Part shown: one piece after another, positions 50,292-59,339 of the stretch
Numbering within the stretch: position 1 is the stretch's first letter
How the letters are laid out: each line of letters starts with the position of its first letter
Source: Citrobacter sp. Marseille-Q6884
GTDB taxonomy: Bacteria > Pseudomonadota > Gammaproteobacteria > Enterobacterales > Enterobacteriaceae
Assembly (NCBI RefSeq): GCF_945906775.1
Contig: NZ_CAMDRE010000001.1
Location: forward strand, 1,860,001 to 1,924,000
Direction of reading: 5' to 3'
DNA: 64,000 nt
Position numbers and translations under genes: made by a program
The notes under the pieces: model-generated
The model's database searches: none
Told to the model about the DNA's origin: nothing
The model's input: the letters and a program-made list of their open reading frames with translations, nothing else

Positions 50292-51209
50292 ATGATCAAA
50301 CAAAGGACTCTTAAACGTATCGTTCAGGCGACTGGCGTCGGTTTGCATACCGGCAAAAAAGTCACCCTGACATTACGCCCTGCGCCGGCCAACACCGGGG
50401 TCATCTATCGTCGCACCGACTTGAATCCTCCGGTAGATTTCCCGGCCGATGCCAAATCTGTGCGTGATACCATGCTCTGTACGTGTCTGGTCAATGAGCA
50501 TGATGTACGGATTTCAACCGTAGAGCACCTTAACGCTGCTCTGGCTGGACTGGGTATCGATAACATCATTATTGAAGTTAACGCCCCGGAAATCCCGATC
50601 ATGGATGGCAGCGCAGCTCCGTTCGTTTACCTGCTGTTAGATGCAGGTATTGAAGAACTGAGAAGCGCGAAGAAATTTGTACGCATCAAAGAGACCGTTC
50701 GTGTTGAAGATGGCGACAAGTGGGCTGAATTCAAGCCGTACAATGGTTTTACGTTGGATTTCACCATCGACTTTAACCACCCGGCAATTGACTCCAGCAC
50801 CCAGCGCTATGCGATGAACTTCTCTGCGGATGCGTTCATGCGTCAGATTAGTCGCGCTCGTACTTTTGGCTTCATGCGTGATATCGAATATCTGCAGTCC
50901 CGTGGCCTGTGCCTGGGCGGCAGCTTCGATTGTGCCATCGTTGTTGACGATTATCGCGTACTGAACGAAGACGGCCTGCGTTTTGAAGATGAATTCGTTC
51001 GTCACAAAATGCTCGACGCGATCGGTGACTTGTTCATGTGTGGTCACAACATTATTGGTGCATTTACCGCGTATAAATCCGGTCATGCGCTGAATAACAA
51101 ATTGTTGCAGGCCGTCCTGGCAAAACAGGAAGCCTGGGAATTTGTGACCTTCGAGGACGATGCAGAACTGCCGTTGGCGTTCAAAGCACCTTCGACTGTA
51201 CTGGCATAA
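50292..51209 (+). CDS. lpxC: UDP-3-O-acyl-GlcNAc deacetylase LpxC
   Basis: LpxC performs the committed, Zn-dependent deacetylation in lipid A synthesis; its level is set by FtsH proteolysis. The 305 residues equal E. coli. The zinc ligand H79 is in STVEHLNAALAG, and H238 and D242 are in HKMLDAIGDL. The non-polar C-terminal tail AFKAPSTVLA is the FtsH degradation signal. Confidence 0.98.
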   Translation: MIKQRTLKRIVQATGVGLHTGKKVTLTLRPAPANTGVIYRRTDLNPPVDFPADAKSVRDTMLCTCLVNEHDVRISTVEHLNAALAGLGIDNIIIEVNAPEIPIMDGSAAPFVYLLLDAGIEELRSAKKFVRIKETVRVEDGDKWAEFKPYNGFTLDFTIDFNHPAIDSSTQRYAMNFSADAFMRQISRARTFGFMRDIEYLQSRGLCLGGSFDCAIVVDDYRVLNEDGLRFEDEFVRHKMLDAIGDLFMCGHNIIGAFTAYKSGHALNNKLLQAVLAKQEAWEFVTFEDDAELPLAFKAPSTVLA

Positions 51210-51233
51210 CGACACACTCTGTCGCATAAATTC

Positions 51234-51283
51234 GACTGGTAAATCTGGCACTCTCTCCGGCCAGGTGAACCAGTCGTTTTTTT
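51234..51283 (+). terminator. Terminator of lpxC
   Basis: GACTGGT (51234-51240) pairs with ACCAGTC (51269-51275), with an inner CTGGC/GCCAG helix, followed by a run of seven T residues. Confidence 0.85.
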
Positions 51284-51490
51284 ATCTACCGATTGATCTC
51301 CGTTTTTCCCGACGCTATTTTCCGCAGCTGTTAACGAAAAATACAGTGCGACTGCTGCTTTCTTAAGCATATTTACCCGCGACTTATCGTCATTACTGCT
51401 GTGGAGCGTACGCTTTAATGATAATATTTGTGCGCAAAAGATGTTTTGCATTCGTAACCCCAAACGCAGGGTATATCAGGTGGCAATAAC
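51284..51490 (+). promoter_or_regulatory. secM upstream region
   Basis: About 200 bases between the lpxC terminator and the secM start. GATAAT at 51420-51425 is a plausible -10 box for secM-secA, with only a weak TGCTGT at the -35 position. AGGTGG lies about ten bases ahead of the GTG start. Nothing else is recognised. Confidence 0.4.
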
Positions 51491-51997
51491 GTGAGTGGAA
51501 TACTGACGCGCTGGCGACAGTTAGGCAGACGGTACTTCTGGCCGCATCTCCTGTTGGGGATGGTCGCGGCGAGTTTTGGCCTGCCCGCGCTCGCGAATGC
51601 TGCTGAACCGAATACGCCCGCGAAGGCGACTGCCAGCAATCACGATCAATCTGCGAAGGTTAACTTTAGCCAGCTTGCTTTGCTGGAGGCGAGCAATCGC
51701 CGCCCGAATTTTACCGTCGATTACTGGCATCAACATGCTATCCGTACGGTTATTCGCCATCTTTCCTTTGCAATGGCTCCCCAGGCGCTGCCCGTTGCTG
51801 AAGAACCCTTACCGATTCAGGCGCATCATCTTGCTTTACTGAATACGCTTAGCGCGATGCTGACGCAGGAAGGCAGGCCGCCAGCAACCGTAAGTCGCGT
51901 GACGTATGCGCATTTTACTTCTCAAGCCGCGTTTAGCATCCCTGTCTGGATTAGCCAGCAGCAGGGGATCCGCGCTGGCCCTCAACGCCTCAGCTAA
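51491..51997 (+). CDS. secM: Secretion monitor SecM
   Basis: SecM stalls its own ribosome when export is slow, opening the secA ribosome binding site. The 168 residues (170 in E. coli) start with GTG, as in E. coli. A long signal peptide ends ANA near residue 37. The arrest motif F-x4-WI-x4-GIRAGP occupies F148 to P164, with every essential residue retained; the variable positions differ (Ile for Thr152, Gln for Ala159 in E. coli numbering). secA begins 61 bases after the stop. Confidence 0.96.
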   Translation: MSGILTRWRQLGRRYFWPHLLLGMVAASFGLPALANAAEPNTPAKATASNHDQSAKVNFSQLALLEASNRRPNFTVDYWHQHAIRTVIRHLSFAMAPQALPVAEEPLPIQAHHLALLNTLSAMLTQEGRPPATVSRVTYAHFTSQAAFSIPVWISQQQGIRAGPQRLS

Positions 51998-52058
51998 AAA
52001 AGAACCTTCTAACTTATAATTTTTTGACTCCGCAACGCGGGGCGTTTGAGATTTTATT

Positions 52059-54764
52059 ATGCTAATCAAATTATTAACGAAAGTATTCGGTAGCCGTAAC
52101 GAGCGTACGCTGCGTCGTATGCGTAAAGTGGTCAACGTCATTAACGCGATGGAACCGGAGATGGAAAAACTCTCCGATGACGAACTGAAAGCGAAGACCG
52201 CTGAATTTCGCGCACGTCTGGAAAAAGGCGCAAGTGTTGAGAGCCTGATCCCGGAAGCGTTTGCCGTTGTTCGCGAAGCCAGTAAACGTGTGTTCGGCAT
52301 GCGTCACTTCGACGTTCAGTTACTGGGCGGCATGGTACTGAACGATCGCTGCATTGCAGAGATGCGTACGGGTGAAGGTAAAACCCTGACCGCAACCTTG
52401 CCTGCGTACCTGAACGCGTTAAGCGGTAAAGGTGTGCACGTGGTCACCGTCAACGACTATCTGGCGCAGCGTGACGCCGAAAATAACCGCCCGCTGTTTG
52501 AATTCCTCGGCATGACCGTCGGCATCAACATGTCTGGTTTGCCTGCGCCAGCGAAGCGTGAAGCTTATGCAGCAGATATCACCTACGGTACCAACAACGA
52601 ATACGGTTTTGACTACCTGCGCGACAACATGGCGTTTAGCCCGGAAGAGCGCGTTCAACGTAAACTGCACTATGCGCTGGTGGATGAAGTTGACTCCATC
52701 CTGATCGATGAAGCGCGTACGCCGTTGATCATTTCCGGTCCGGCTGAGGACAGCTCGGAACTGTACAAAAAAGTGAATAAAATCATCCCTCACCTGATTC
52801 GTCAGGAGAAGGAAGACTCTGACACTTTCCAGGGCGAAGGCCACTTCTCTGTTGATGAGAAAGCGCGTCAGGTTAACCTGACAGAACGTGGTCTGGTGCT
52901 GATTGAAGAACTGCTGGTGAACGAAGGCATTATGGATGAAGGCGAGTCTTTGTACTCACCGGGCAACATTATGCTGATGCATCACGTTACCGCCGCGCTG
53001 CGTGCTCATGTGCTGTTCACGCGTGATGTTGACTACATCGTGAAAGACGGTGAAGTTATCATCGTCGATGAACACACCGGACGTACCATGCAGGGGCGTC
53101 GCTGGTCCGATGGTCTGCACCAGGCGGTGGAAGCGAAAGAAGGTGTGGATATCCAGAACGAAAACCAGACGCTGGCATCCATCACCTTCCAGAACTACTT
53201 CCGTCTGTATGAAAAACTGGCTGGTATGACCGGTACCGCAGACACCGAAGCATTTGAATTCAGCTCTATCTACAAGCTGGATACCGTTGTCGTGCCGACC
53301 AACCGTCCGATGATCCGTAAGGATTTGCCGGATCTGGTGTACATGACCGAAGCGGAAAAAATTCAGGCAATCATTGAAGACATTAAAGAGCGTACCGCAA
53401 ATGGTCAGCCAGTGCTGGTCGGTACTATCTCCATTGAAAAATCTGAAGTGGTCTCTAATGAGCTGACCAAAGCTGGCATCAAGCACAACGTGCTTAACGC
53501 CAAGTTCCACGCTAACGAAGCCGCGATTGTCGCGCAGGCGGGTTATCCGTCAGCGGTCACTATCGCGACAAACATGGCGGGTCGTGGTACGGATATCGTG
53601 CTGGGTGGTAGCTGGCAGGCAGAAGTCGCCGAGCTGGAAAACCCGACTGAAGAGCAGATAGCGAAGATTAAAGCAGAGTGGCAGGTTCGCCATGATGCGG
53701 TATTGGCTTCTGGTGGTTTGCACATTATTGGTACCGAACGACACGAATCACGTCGTATCGATAACCAGTTACGTGGCCGTTCTGGTCGTCAGGGTGACGC
53801 AGGCTCTTCACGTTTCTACCTGTCAATGGAAGATGCGCTGATGCGTATTTTTGCCTCCGATCGTGTGTCAGGCATGATGCGTAAACTGGGTATGAAGCCG
53901 GGTGAAGCCATTGAACACCCATGGGTGACTAAAGCGATTGCGAACGCCCAGCGTAAAGTAGAAAGCCGTAACTTTGATATTCGTAAGCAACTGCTTGAAT
54001 ATGATGATGTTGCTAACGATCAGCGTCGTGCTATCTATACTCAGCGTAACGAACTGCTGGACGTAACAGATGTCAGCGAAACCATCAACAGCATCCGCGA
54101 AGATGTGTTTAAAGCGACAATCGATGCATACATTCCGCCTCAGTCTTTGGAAGAGATGTGGGATATTCCGGGTCTGCAGGAACGTTTGAAAAACGACTTC
54201 GATCTCGACATGCCGATTTCCGAGTGGCTGGATAAGGAACCTGAGCTGCACGAAGAAACGCTGCGTGAACGTATTCTGGCGAATGCCATTGAAGTTTATC
54301 AGCGTAAAGAAGAAGTTGTGGGCGCAGAAATGATGCGTCACTTCGAAAAAGGCGTGATGCTGCAAACCCTCGATTCCCTGTGGAAAGAGCACCTTGCCGC
54401 GATGGATTACCTGCGTCAGGGTATTCACCTGCGTGGTTATGCGCAGAAGGATCCGAAACAGGAATACAAACGTGAGTCCTTCTCCATGTTTGCCTCAATG
54501 CTGGAATCGCTGAAATATGAAGTGATCAGCACGTTGAGCAAAGTTCAGGTACGTATGCCTGAAGAAGTGGAAGCCATGGAACAGCAGCGTCGTGAAGAAG
54601 CTGAGCGTTTAGCGCAGATGCAGCAGCTGAGCCATAAAGGTGATGATACTGCAGCCGCAGAAGAGTTGGCGGCACAGACTGGCGATCGTAAAGTAGGTCG
54701 TAACGATCCGTGCCCTTGTGGTTCTGGTAAAAAATACAAACAGTGCCATGGCCGTCTGAGCTAA
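52059..54764 (+). CDS. secA: Preprotein translocase ATPase SecA
   Basis: SecA drives proteins through SecYEG. The 901 residues equal E. coli. Walker A is MRTGEGKT (near 102-109) and the DEVD box is near 209. The preprotein cross-linking domain interrupts NBD1. The C-terminal zinc finger CPCGSGKKYKQCH binds SecB and ribosomes. Translation is coupled to SecM arrest through the short secM-secA gap, and the transcript ends in a strong terminator. Confidence 0.98.
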   Translation: MLIKLLTKVFGSRNERTLRRMRKVVNVINAMEPEMEKLSDDELKAKTAEFRARLEKGASVESLIPEAFAVVREASKRVFGMRHFDVQLLGGMVLNDRCIAEMRTGEGKTLTATLPAYLNALSGKGVHVVTVNDYLAQRDAENNRPLFEFLGMTVGINMSGLPAPAKREAYAADITYGTNNEYGFDYLRDNMAFSPEERVQRKLHYALVDEVDSILIDEARTPLIISGPAEDSSELYKKVNKIIPHLIRQEKEDSDTFQGEGHFSVDEKARQVNLTERGLVLIEELLVNEGIMDEGESLYSPGNIMLMHHVTAALRAHVLFTRDVDYIVKDGEVIIVDEHTGRTMQGRRWSDGLHQAVEAKEGVDIQNENQTLASITFQNYFRLYEKLAGMTGTADTEAFEFSSIYKLDTVVVPTNRPMIRKDLPDLVYMTEAEKIQAIIEDIKERTANGQPVLVGTISIEKSEVVSNELTKAGIKHNVLNAKFHANEAAIVAQAGYPSAVTIATNMAGRGTDIVLGGSWQAEVAELENPTEEQIAKIKAEWQVRHDAVLASGGLHIIGTERHESRRIDNQLRGRSGRQGDAGSSRFYLSMEDALMRIFASDRVSGMMRKLGMKPGEAIEHPWVTKAIANAQRKVESRNFDIRKQLLEYDDVANDQRRAIYTQRNELLDVTDVSETINSIREDVFKATIDAYIPPQSLEEMWDIPGLQERLKNDFDLDMPISEWLDKEPELHEETLRERILANAIEVYQRKEEVVGAEMMRHFEKGVMLQTLDSLWKEHLAAMDYLRQGIHLRGYAQKDPKQEYKRESFSMFASMLESLKYEVISTLSKVQVRMPEEVEAMEQQRREEAERLAQMQQLSHKGDDTAAAEELAAQTGDRKVGRNDPCPCGSGKKYKQCHGRLS

Positions 54765-54779
54765 GAAAATAACGTATTG

Positions 54780-54807
54780 AAAAGGCGCAGAATTCTGCGC
54801 CTTTTTT
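54780..54807 (+). terminator. Terminator of secA
   Basis: AAAAGGCGCAG and CTGCGCCTTTT form a long stem around the loop AATT, followed by T residues, 15 bases after the secA stop codon. Confidence 0.93.
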
Positions 54808-54820
54808 ATGGACGATGAAG

Positions 54821-55213
54821 ATGAAAATACTGCAAATTGCCGTTGGGATTATCCGTAATAAGCAAAATGAGATTTTTATTACTCAGCGTGCGGCTGATGC
54901 CCATATGGCGAATAAGCTGGAATTTCCTGGCGGAAAAATAGAAGCGGGCGAAACGCCAGAACAGGCGCTGATCCGTGAGTTACAGGAAGAGGTGGGAATT
55001 ACTCCGGTTAACGCCACTCTGTTTGAGAAACTGGAATATCAGTTTCCTGACCGGCATATCATGCTGTGGTTCTGGTTAGTCGAAAGCTGGAAAGGTGAAC
55101 CGTGGGGAAAAGAAGGGCAACCGGGTGAATGGATTGCCGCAGAGGTGTTGAACGCGGAAGACTTCCCGCCAGCCAATGAGCCCGTGATAGCGAAATTAAT
55201 GCAAACTCCGTAG
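54821..55213 (+). CDS. mutT: 8-oxo-dGTP diphosphatase MutT
   Basis: MutT removes 8-oxo-dGTP and so prevents A-to-C transversions. The Nudix box G-x5-E-x7-REUxEE-x-x-G is visible from GGKIEAGETPEQ to RELQEEVGI (about 38-60). The ATG at 54821 (130 residues, MKILQIAVG) aligns with the E. coli start MKKLQIAVG. The ATG at 54815 is possible but leaves only 2 bases to GGA. The C-terminal part (WIAAEVLNAEDF) diverges from E. coli. Confidence 0.95.
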   Translation: MKILQIAVGIIRNKQNEIFITQRAADAHMANKLEFPGGKIEAGETPEQALIRELQEEVGITPVNATLFEKLEYQFPDRHIMLWFWLVESWKGEPWGKEGQPGEWIAAEVLNAEDFPPANEPVIAKLMQTP

Positions 55214-55246
55214 GCCGGACAGGGCGTTTACGCCGCCATCCGGCAC
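55213..55246. repeat. REP palindrome between mutT and yacG
   Basis: GTAGGCCGGACAGGGCG and CGCCGCCATCCGGCA make a standard REP unit between the convergent genes mutT and yacG. Confidence 0.85.
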
Positions 55247-55265
55247 ATCATGGCGTGGGCGCGGC

Positions 55266-55460
55266 CTATTCTTTCTCTTCGCTCCAGTCGTCGCTTTCTG
55301 AGAGGTCGCCACTGCTTGGGATGCGTTTCTCTTCGGCGGCCCACTCACCCAAATCGATCAACTGGCAGCGTTTGCAGCAGAAGGGGCGGAACGGACTCAC
55401 TTCTGCCCACACGACAGGTTTACCGCAGGTTGGACAGTTGACGATGGTTTGTTCAGACAT
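55266..55460 (-). CDS. yacG: DNA gyrase inhibitor YacG
   Basis: YacG is a small zinc protein that binds GyrB and inhibits gyrase in E. coli. The 64 residues start MSEQTIVNCPTCGK with AGGAG six bases upstream; the GTG two codons earlier is not needed. The zinc ligands are C-x2-C near 8-11 and the pair C-x3-C in FCCKRC near 27-31. The acidic tail SESDDWSEEKE is typical. It follows zapD by 9 bases. Confidence 0.95.
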   Translation of the reverse strand: MSEQTIVNCPTCGKPVVWAEVSPFRPFCCKRCQLIDLGEWAAEEKRIPSSGDLSESDDWSEEKE

Positions 55461-55469
55461 GTTCACTCC

Positions 55470-56213
55470 TTAACAGCATGCAAGGTCAAAATCGAGGCGC
55501 TCGGGTATCTGGCCATTCTCGCTATCCAGCGGCATAAAACGAATGGCAAAACGGCTCTTATGACCTGAGATCTGCGGATAAAGCTGAGAGTCGAGTGGCA
55601 ACTGCAAACGCAGCAAATCAGCATCTTCACCGTTGTCCTGGTAAAAGCCATTTAAACTGGTTTGCTTGCGAAACGGCGCGGAGTTACGGATTAAATCGAG
55701 AACGAGCGAGAGTGCCTGATTGAGCGGATTAAGGCTGGCAATCCAGGATTCGACCTGCGCATCGCGCTGTGATTGCGGCATATGCAACCAGATATGCAGC
55801 GTGGGTAAGTCGAAACTGCAGCACCCGCCAGGAATACTCAAACGTTGGCGCACCAGACCGATAAGACGATCTTCACGCAGCGTTTGCCCGATGCGTGGCG
55901 CTGAAATCAAAATACTGCCGGCGCTTTTTAACTGCTGGCGCAGAGAATCAATTCTGCTTTGATCGACACCGGGAACTTCAACCCAGGCCTGAAGTTTACG
56001 CTGTTGTCGCTCAAGCTCTTTCAGGAGTTCGGTACGGACTTCGCCGCGTTCGAATACATCCAGTAAATCTCCAATATTGCGGAAAAAATGCAGTGCGCCT
56101 GCATGGTCTGCAATGGGTAAATTCACGGAGAGTTGCTGAATCAGAAACTCAATACGCAGCCATGTACGCATCTTCTCATTGAGAGGGTGTTCAAAAAGGA
56201 CCTGGGTGTGCAT
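55470..56213 (-). CDS. zapD: Z-ring-associated protein ZapD
   Basis: ZapD crosslinks FtsZ filaments by binding the FtsZ C-terminal peptide. The 247 residues equal E. coli. It has an alpha-helical N-terminal domain and a C-terminal beta domain that binds FtsZ. The protein ends DFDLACC. The ATG overlaps the coaE stop as TAATG. Confidence 0.96.
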   Translation of the reverse strand: MHTQVLFEHPLNEKMRTWLRIEFLIQQLSVNLPIADHAGALHFFRNIGDLLDVFERGEVRTELLKELERQQRKLQAWVEVPGVDQSRIDSLRQQLKSAGSILISAPRIGQTLREDRLIGLVRQRLSIPGGCCSFDLPTLHIWLHMPQSQRDAQVESWIASLNPLNQALSLVLDLIRNSAPFRKQTSLNGFYQDNGEDADLLRLQLPLDSQLYPQISGHKSRFAIRFMPLDSENGQIPERLDFDLACC

Positions 56214-56833
56214 TACGGTTTTTCCTGTGAGACAAACTGCGACGCGTATTGCAAATAGAGCGCGTGCAGGCGAGCGACATCCGGGATGATGTCATCCGGT
56301 GCGCCATTATTATCAATAACATCGTCTGCCACGGCAAGACGCGCTTCACGCGTAGCCTGAGCAGCCAGAATTTGTTCTACATGTTCGCGAGTGACATCGT
56401 CGCGCTGCATGGTTCGTCTGAGCTGTGTCTCGGGAGTGACATCGACCACGAGCACACGATCGGCTTTTTTATACAACGCGTTTTCAACCAGCAATGGCAC
56501 CACCCATAACAGATAAGGTGAAGTCGCTTGTTGAAACTGGCGTTGAGTCTCCTGCTGAATGAGCGGGTGGAGCAGGGCGTTCAGCCAGGCTTTTTCATCA
56601 GGAGCGGAAAAAATACGTTCACGCAAGATTCGCCGTTGTAGTGATCCATCTGCGGCAATAAGTTCAGAACCAAAATGTTCCGCGATTGCTTTTAAGGCTG
56701 GCATACCCGGTTCAACGACCTGGCGCGCAATAATATCGGCATCAATGATGTTTATTCCGAGGTCAGCGAATGCATTTGCAACGGTACTCTTACCACTGCC
56801 AATGCCGCCGGTTAAGGCTACTGTATACCTCAT
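56213..56833 (-). CDS. coaE: Dephospho-CoA kinase CoaE
   Basis: CoaE performs the last step of coenzyme A synthesis, phosphorylating the 3' hydroxyl of dephospho-CoA. The 206 residues match E. coli. The P-loop GGIGSGKS is near 9-16, and the DADIIARQVVEPG motif near 32 contributes to the CoA-binding lid and catalysis. First gene of coaE-zapD-yacG, divergent from guaC. Confidence 0.97.
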   Translation of the reverse strand: MRYTVALTGGIGSGKSTVANAFADLGINIIDADIIARQVVEPGMPALKAIAEHFGSELIAADGSLQRRILRERIFSAPDEKAWLNALLHPLIQQETQRQFQQATSPYLLWVVPLLVENALYKKADRVLVVDVTPETQLRRTMQRDDVTREHVEQILAAQATREARLAVADDVIDNNGAPDDIIPDVARLHALYLQYASQFVSQEKP

Positions 56834-56974
56834 AGAACCCGATCCTGGAGTTTACGTTTGATTATCAAACAGTTAAAAGTTAAGCACGCGAAGGCGAGGC
56901 TGCTGCAGGATTAACCTACTATTCGCCAGGTAAATTTATGGGATTGTAGCGTAAAAAAAGAGAATTTCGCAGTC

Positions 56975-57002
56975 TTGCGCGGCATTGATTAGTGCGTATG
57001 AT
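56975..57002 (+). promoter_or_regulatory. guaC promoter
   Basis: TTGCGC (56975-56980) and TATGAT (56997-57002) are 16 bp apart, 57 bases upstream of the guaC start codon. The remaining 140 bases towards coaE carry no gene that I see. Confidence 0.55.
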
Positions 57003-57058
57003 AGCGTCACTGGAGTTGTGAGTTTCGATTTTTAGCCATTAACCCCAGGAATCCGCAC

Positions 57059-58102
57059 ATGCGTATCGAAGAAGATCTGAAGTTAGGTTTCAAAGACGTT
57101 CTTATCCGCCCTAAGCGTTCTACTCTCAAAAGCCGTTCCGATGTTGAGCTGGAGCGTCAATTTACCTTTAAACATTCAGGTCAAACCTGGTCCGGCGTGC
57201 CTATTATCGCCGCGAATATGGACACTGTCGGGACGTTTGCAATGGCAACGGCGCTTGCCTCCTTCGACATCCTGACCGCTGTGCACAAACACTATTCTGT
57301 CGAAGAGTGGTCTGCTTTCATCGCGGGCGCATCTGCTGATGTTCTAAAACACGTGATGGTTTCTACCGGAACTTCTGACGCTGATTTCGAAAAGACCAAA
57401 CAGATTCTGGCACTGAACCCAGGCCTGAACTTTGTTTGCATCGACGTGGCGAATGGTTACTCAGAACATTTTGTACAGTTTGTATCGAAAGCGCGTGAAG
57501 CCTGGCCGACCAAAACGATCTGTGCGGGTAATGTGGTTACCGGTGAAATGTGTGAAGAGCTGGTGCTGTCAGGTGCTGATATTGTCAAAGTGGGCATTGG
57601 CCCGGGTTCTGTTTGCACCACGCGTGTGAAAACGGGCGTTGGCTATCCTCAGCTTTCTGCCGTCATTGAATGTGCGGACGCTGCACATGGTCTGGGCGGT
57701 ATGATTGTCAGCGATGGCGGCTGCACGATGCCAGGCGATGTGGCAAAAGCATTTGGCGGCGGCGCAGACTTTGTGATGCTGGGCGGTATGCTGGCCGGTC
57801 ACGAAGAAAGCGGCGGTAAAGTGGTTGAGGAAAATGGTGAGAAATTCATGCTGTTTTACGGCATGAGCTCTGAATCCGCGATGACGCGTCACGTTGGTGG
57901 TGTCGCGCAGTACCGTGCTGCAGAAGGCAAAACCGTTAAGCTGCCGCTGCGTGGCCCGGTTGATAATACTGCACGTGATATCCTCGGTGGCCTGCGTTCA
58001 GCCTGTACTTATGTGGGGGCATCGCGTCTGAAAGAGCTGACCAAACGTACAACGTTCATCCGTGTCCAGGAACAAGAAAACCGCGTTTTCAATAGCCTGT
58101 AA
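57059..58102 (+). CDS. guaC: GMP reductase GuaC
   Basis: GuaC converts GMP to IMP with NADPH, releasing ammonia, in purine interconversion. The 347 residues equal E. coli. It is an IMPDH/GMPR-family TIM barrel: the catalytic Cys is in GIGPGSVCTTR near 186, phosphate-binding loops include VSDGGC near 217, and a GGA-DFVMLGGMLAG segment follows. Stand-alone gene, convergent with hofC. Confidence 0.98.
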   Translation: MRIEEDLKLGFKDVLIRPKRSTLKSRSDVELERQFTFKHSGQTWSGVPIIAANMDTVGTFAMATALASFDILTAVHKHYSVEEWSAFIAGASADVLKHVMVSTGTSDADFEKTKQILALNPGLNFVCIDVANGYSEHFVQFVSKAREAWPTKTICAGNVVTGEMCEELVLSGADIVKVGIGPGSVCTTRVKTGVGYPQLSAVIECADAAHGLGGMIVSDGGCTMPGDVAKAFGGGADFVMLGGMLAGHEESGGKVVEENGEKFMLFYGMSSESAMTRHVGGVAQYRAAEGKTVKLPLRGPVDNTARDILGGLRSACTYVGASRLKELTKRTTFIRVQEQENRVFNSL

Positions 58103-58110
58103 TTCACGAT

Positions 58111-58136
58111 CGCTGGCGCAGCTTCATGCGCCAGCG
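58111..58136. terminator. Hairpin between guaC and hofC
   Basis: CGCTGGCGCA and TGCGCCAGCG form a perfect 10-bp stem with loop GCTTCA, between the convergent stop codons of guaC and hofC. The U-run is poor on both sides. Confidence 0.65.
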
Positions 58137-59339
58137 TTATCCCATCCCACTCATTGCATCCCCCAAATGGAAGATCGGTAAATACATCGCGACGACCAGC
58201 GTACCGATAATCAGCCCCGTAATAACAAGCAGTGCCGGCTCAAGTAGCGCAGCCAGATTCTCAGCCTGAGACAGGGTGTTTTCGTTATGATGCCGGGCCA
58301 GATTATGCAGCATCACATCCAGTGAACCGGACGCTTCGCCTGATCTTACCAGCTGTAAACACAATGGACTGAATTCGCCGCTATTTTTCAGCGCCAGCCA
58401 GATCGGCTTACCGGCACTGATGTCGTCATGTGCCTGCGTTAAACGTGAGGACCAGAAGGGGCAGGCTAGCGTTTCTGCGACACTCTCCAGACCTTGTAAA
58501 AACGAAATACCTGCACTTTGCGTCAACGACAGGACGGTGAAGATCTGCGTGAGTTTTTGTCCCCTGACCAACGGTCCTGTGATCGGACAGCGCAGCAGAA
58601 GTCGCTGACGCAGGATAAGCCAGTACGGTTTTTTCTTTATCAGGTTGTACGTGACCCCCAGTGTCAGACTGAACGCGCCTACCAGCCATCCCCATTGGCT
58701 GCTGGAGTGCGCAAGGGCAATTATCCACTGAGTGAGCGCCGGTAGCGGAGTATTGAACGTACGATAGATGGCGGCAAACTCAGGGAGGACAAAGTGCAAC
58801 ATCGCGAGCACGACCATAACTGCCATCGCGAGGATGATAATGGGGTAACGCAGCGCTTTTTTAACTTTACTGGCAAGCTGCTGCTGATCTTTTTGCTGAC
58901 GGGCGAGTGCGAAGCAGCAGTCGTCCAGCTTACCTGTGAGTTCCCCCGTGCGGATCATCGTCTGGTATAACGGTGGAAAAACGTGTTGCCATCGCGCCAG
59001 TGAAGTAGAAAGTGACATCCCCTGTTCCATATCGTCGGCAAGCGAGCGTAGTAGCGCCTGCCACTGACTGCTGGGGTGTTGCTCAGCCAGCAGAGTCAAT
59101 CCTTCGCACAGCGTGAGTCCTGCCTTAAGTAATGTGGCCAACTGGTCAATCACTTCTGTGCTTCTTTCTCTGCGCCAGTGTGAGGTTTTTACGCACATAC
59201 GTTTGATACGTATCGGCGTAATATGCCGGTGCGCCAAAGCCAATGTCAGTGACGGGCGACTCTCTGCCCAGAGAGCGCCTTCCATTGCCTGACCGTCGTG
59301 GCTTACGCCATGCCAACGCCAGAGTTGTTTACCTGGCAT
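58137..59339 (-). CDS. hofC: Type IV pilus assembly inner membrane protein HofC (PilC/GspF family)
   Basis: HofC is the platform protein of the type IV pilus machinery. The 400 residues from MPGKQLWRWHG at 59339 match E. coli; an 11-codon open extension overlaps hofB and is not conserved. Two T2SS-F repeats are seen, each with membrane helices, around TLLKAGLTLCEGLTLLA and LTQSAGISFLQGL. It overlaps hofB by 11 bases. Confidence 0.95.
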   Translation of the reverse strand: MPGKQLWRWHGVSHDGQAMEGALWAESRPSLTLALAHRHITPIRIKRMCVKTSHWRRERSTEVIDQLATLLKAGLTLCEGLTLLAEQHPSSQWQALLRSLADDMEQGMSLSTSLARWQHVFPPLYQTMIRTGELTGKLDDCCFALARQQKDQQQLASKVKKALRYPIIILAMAVMVVLAMLHFVLPEFAAIYRTFNTPLPALTQWIIALAHSSSQWGWLVGAFSLTLGVTYNLIKKKPYWLILRQRLLLRCPITGPLVRGQKLTQIFTVLSLTQSAGISFLQGLESVAETLACPFWSSRLTQAHDDISAGKPIWLALKNSGEFSPLCLQLVRSGEASGSLDVMLHNLARHHNENTLSQAENLAALLEPALLVITGLIIGTLVVAMYLPIFHLGDAMSGMG

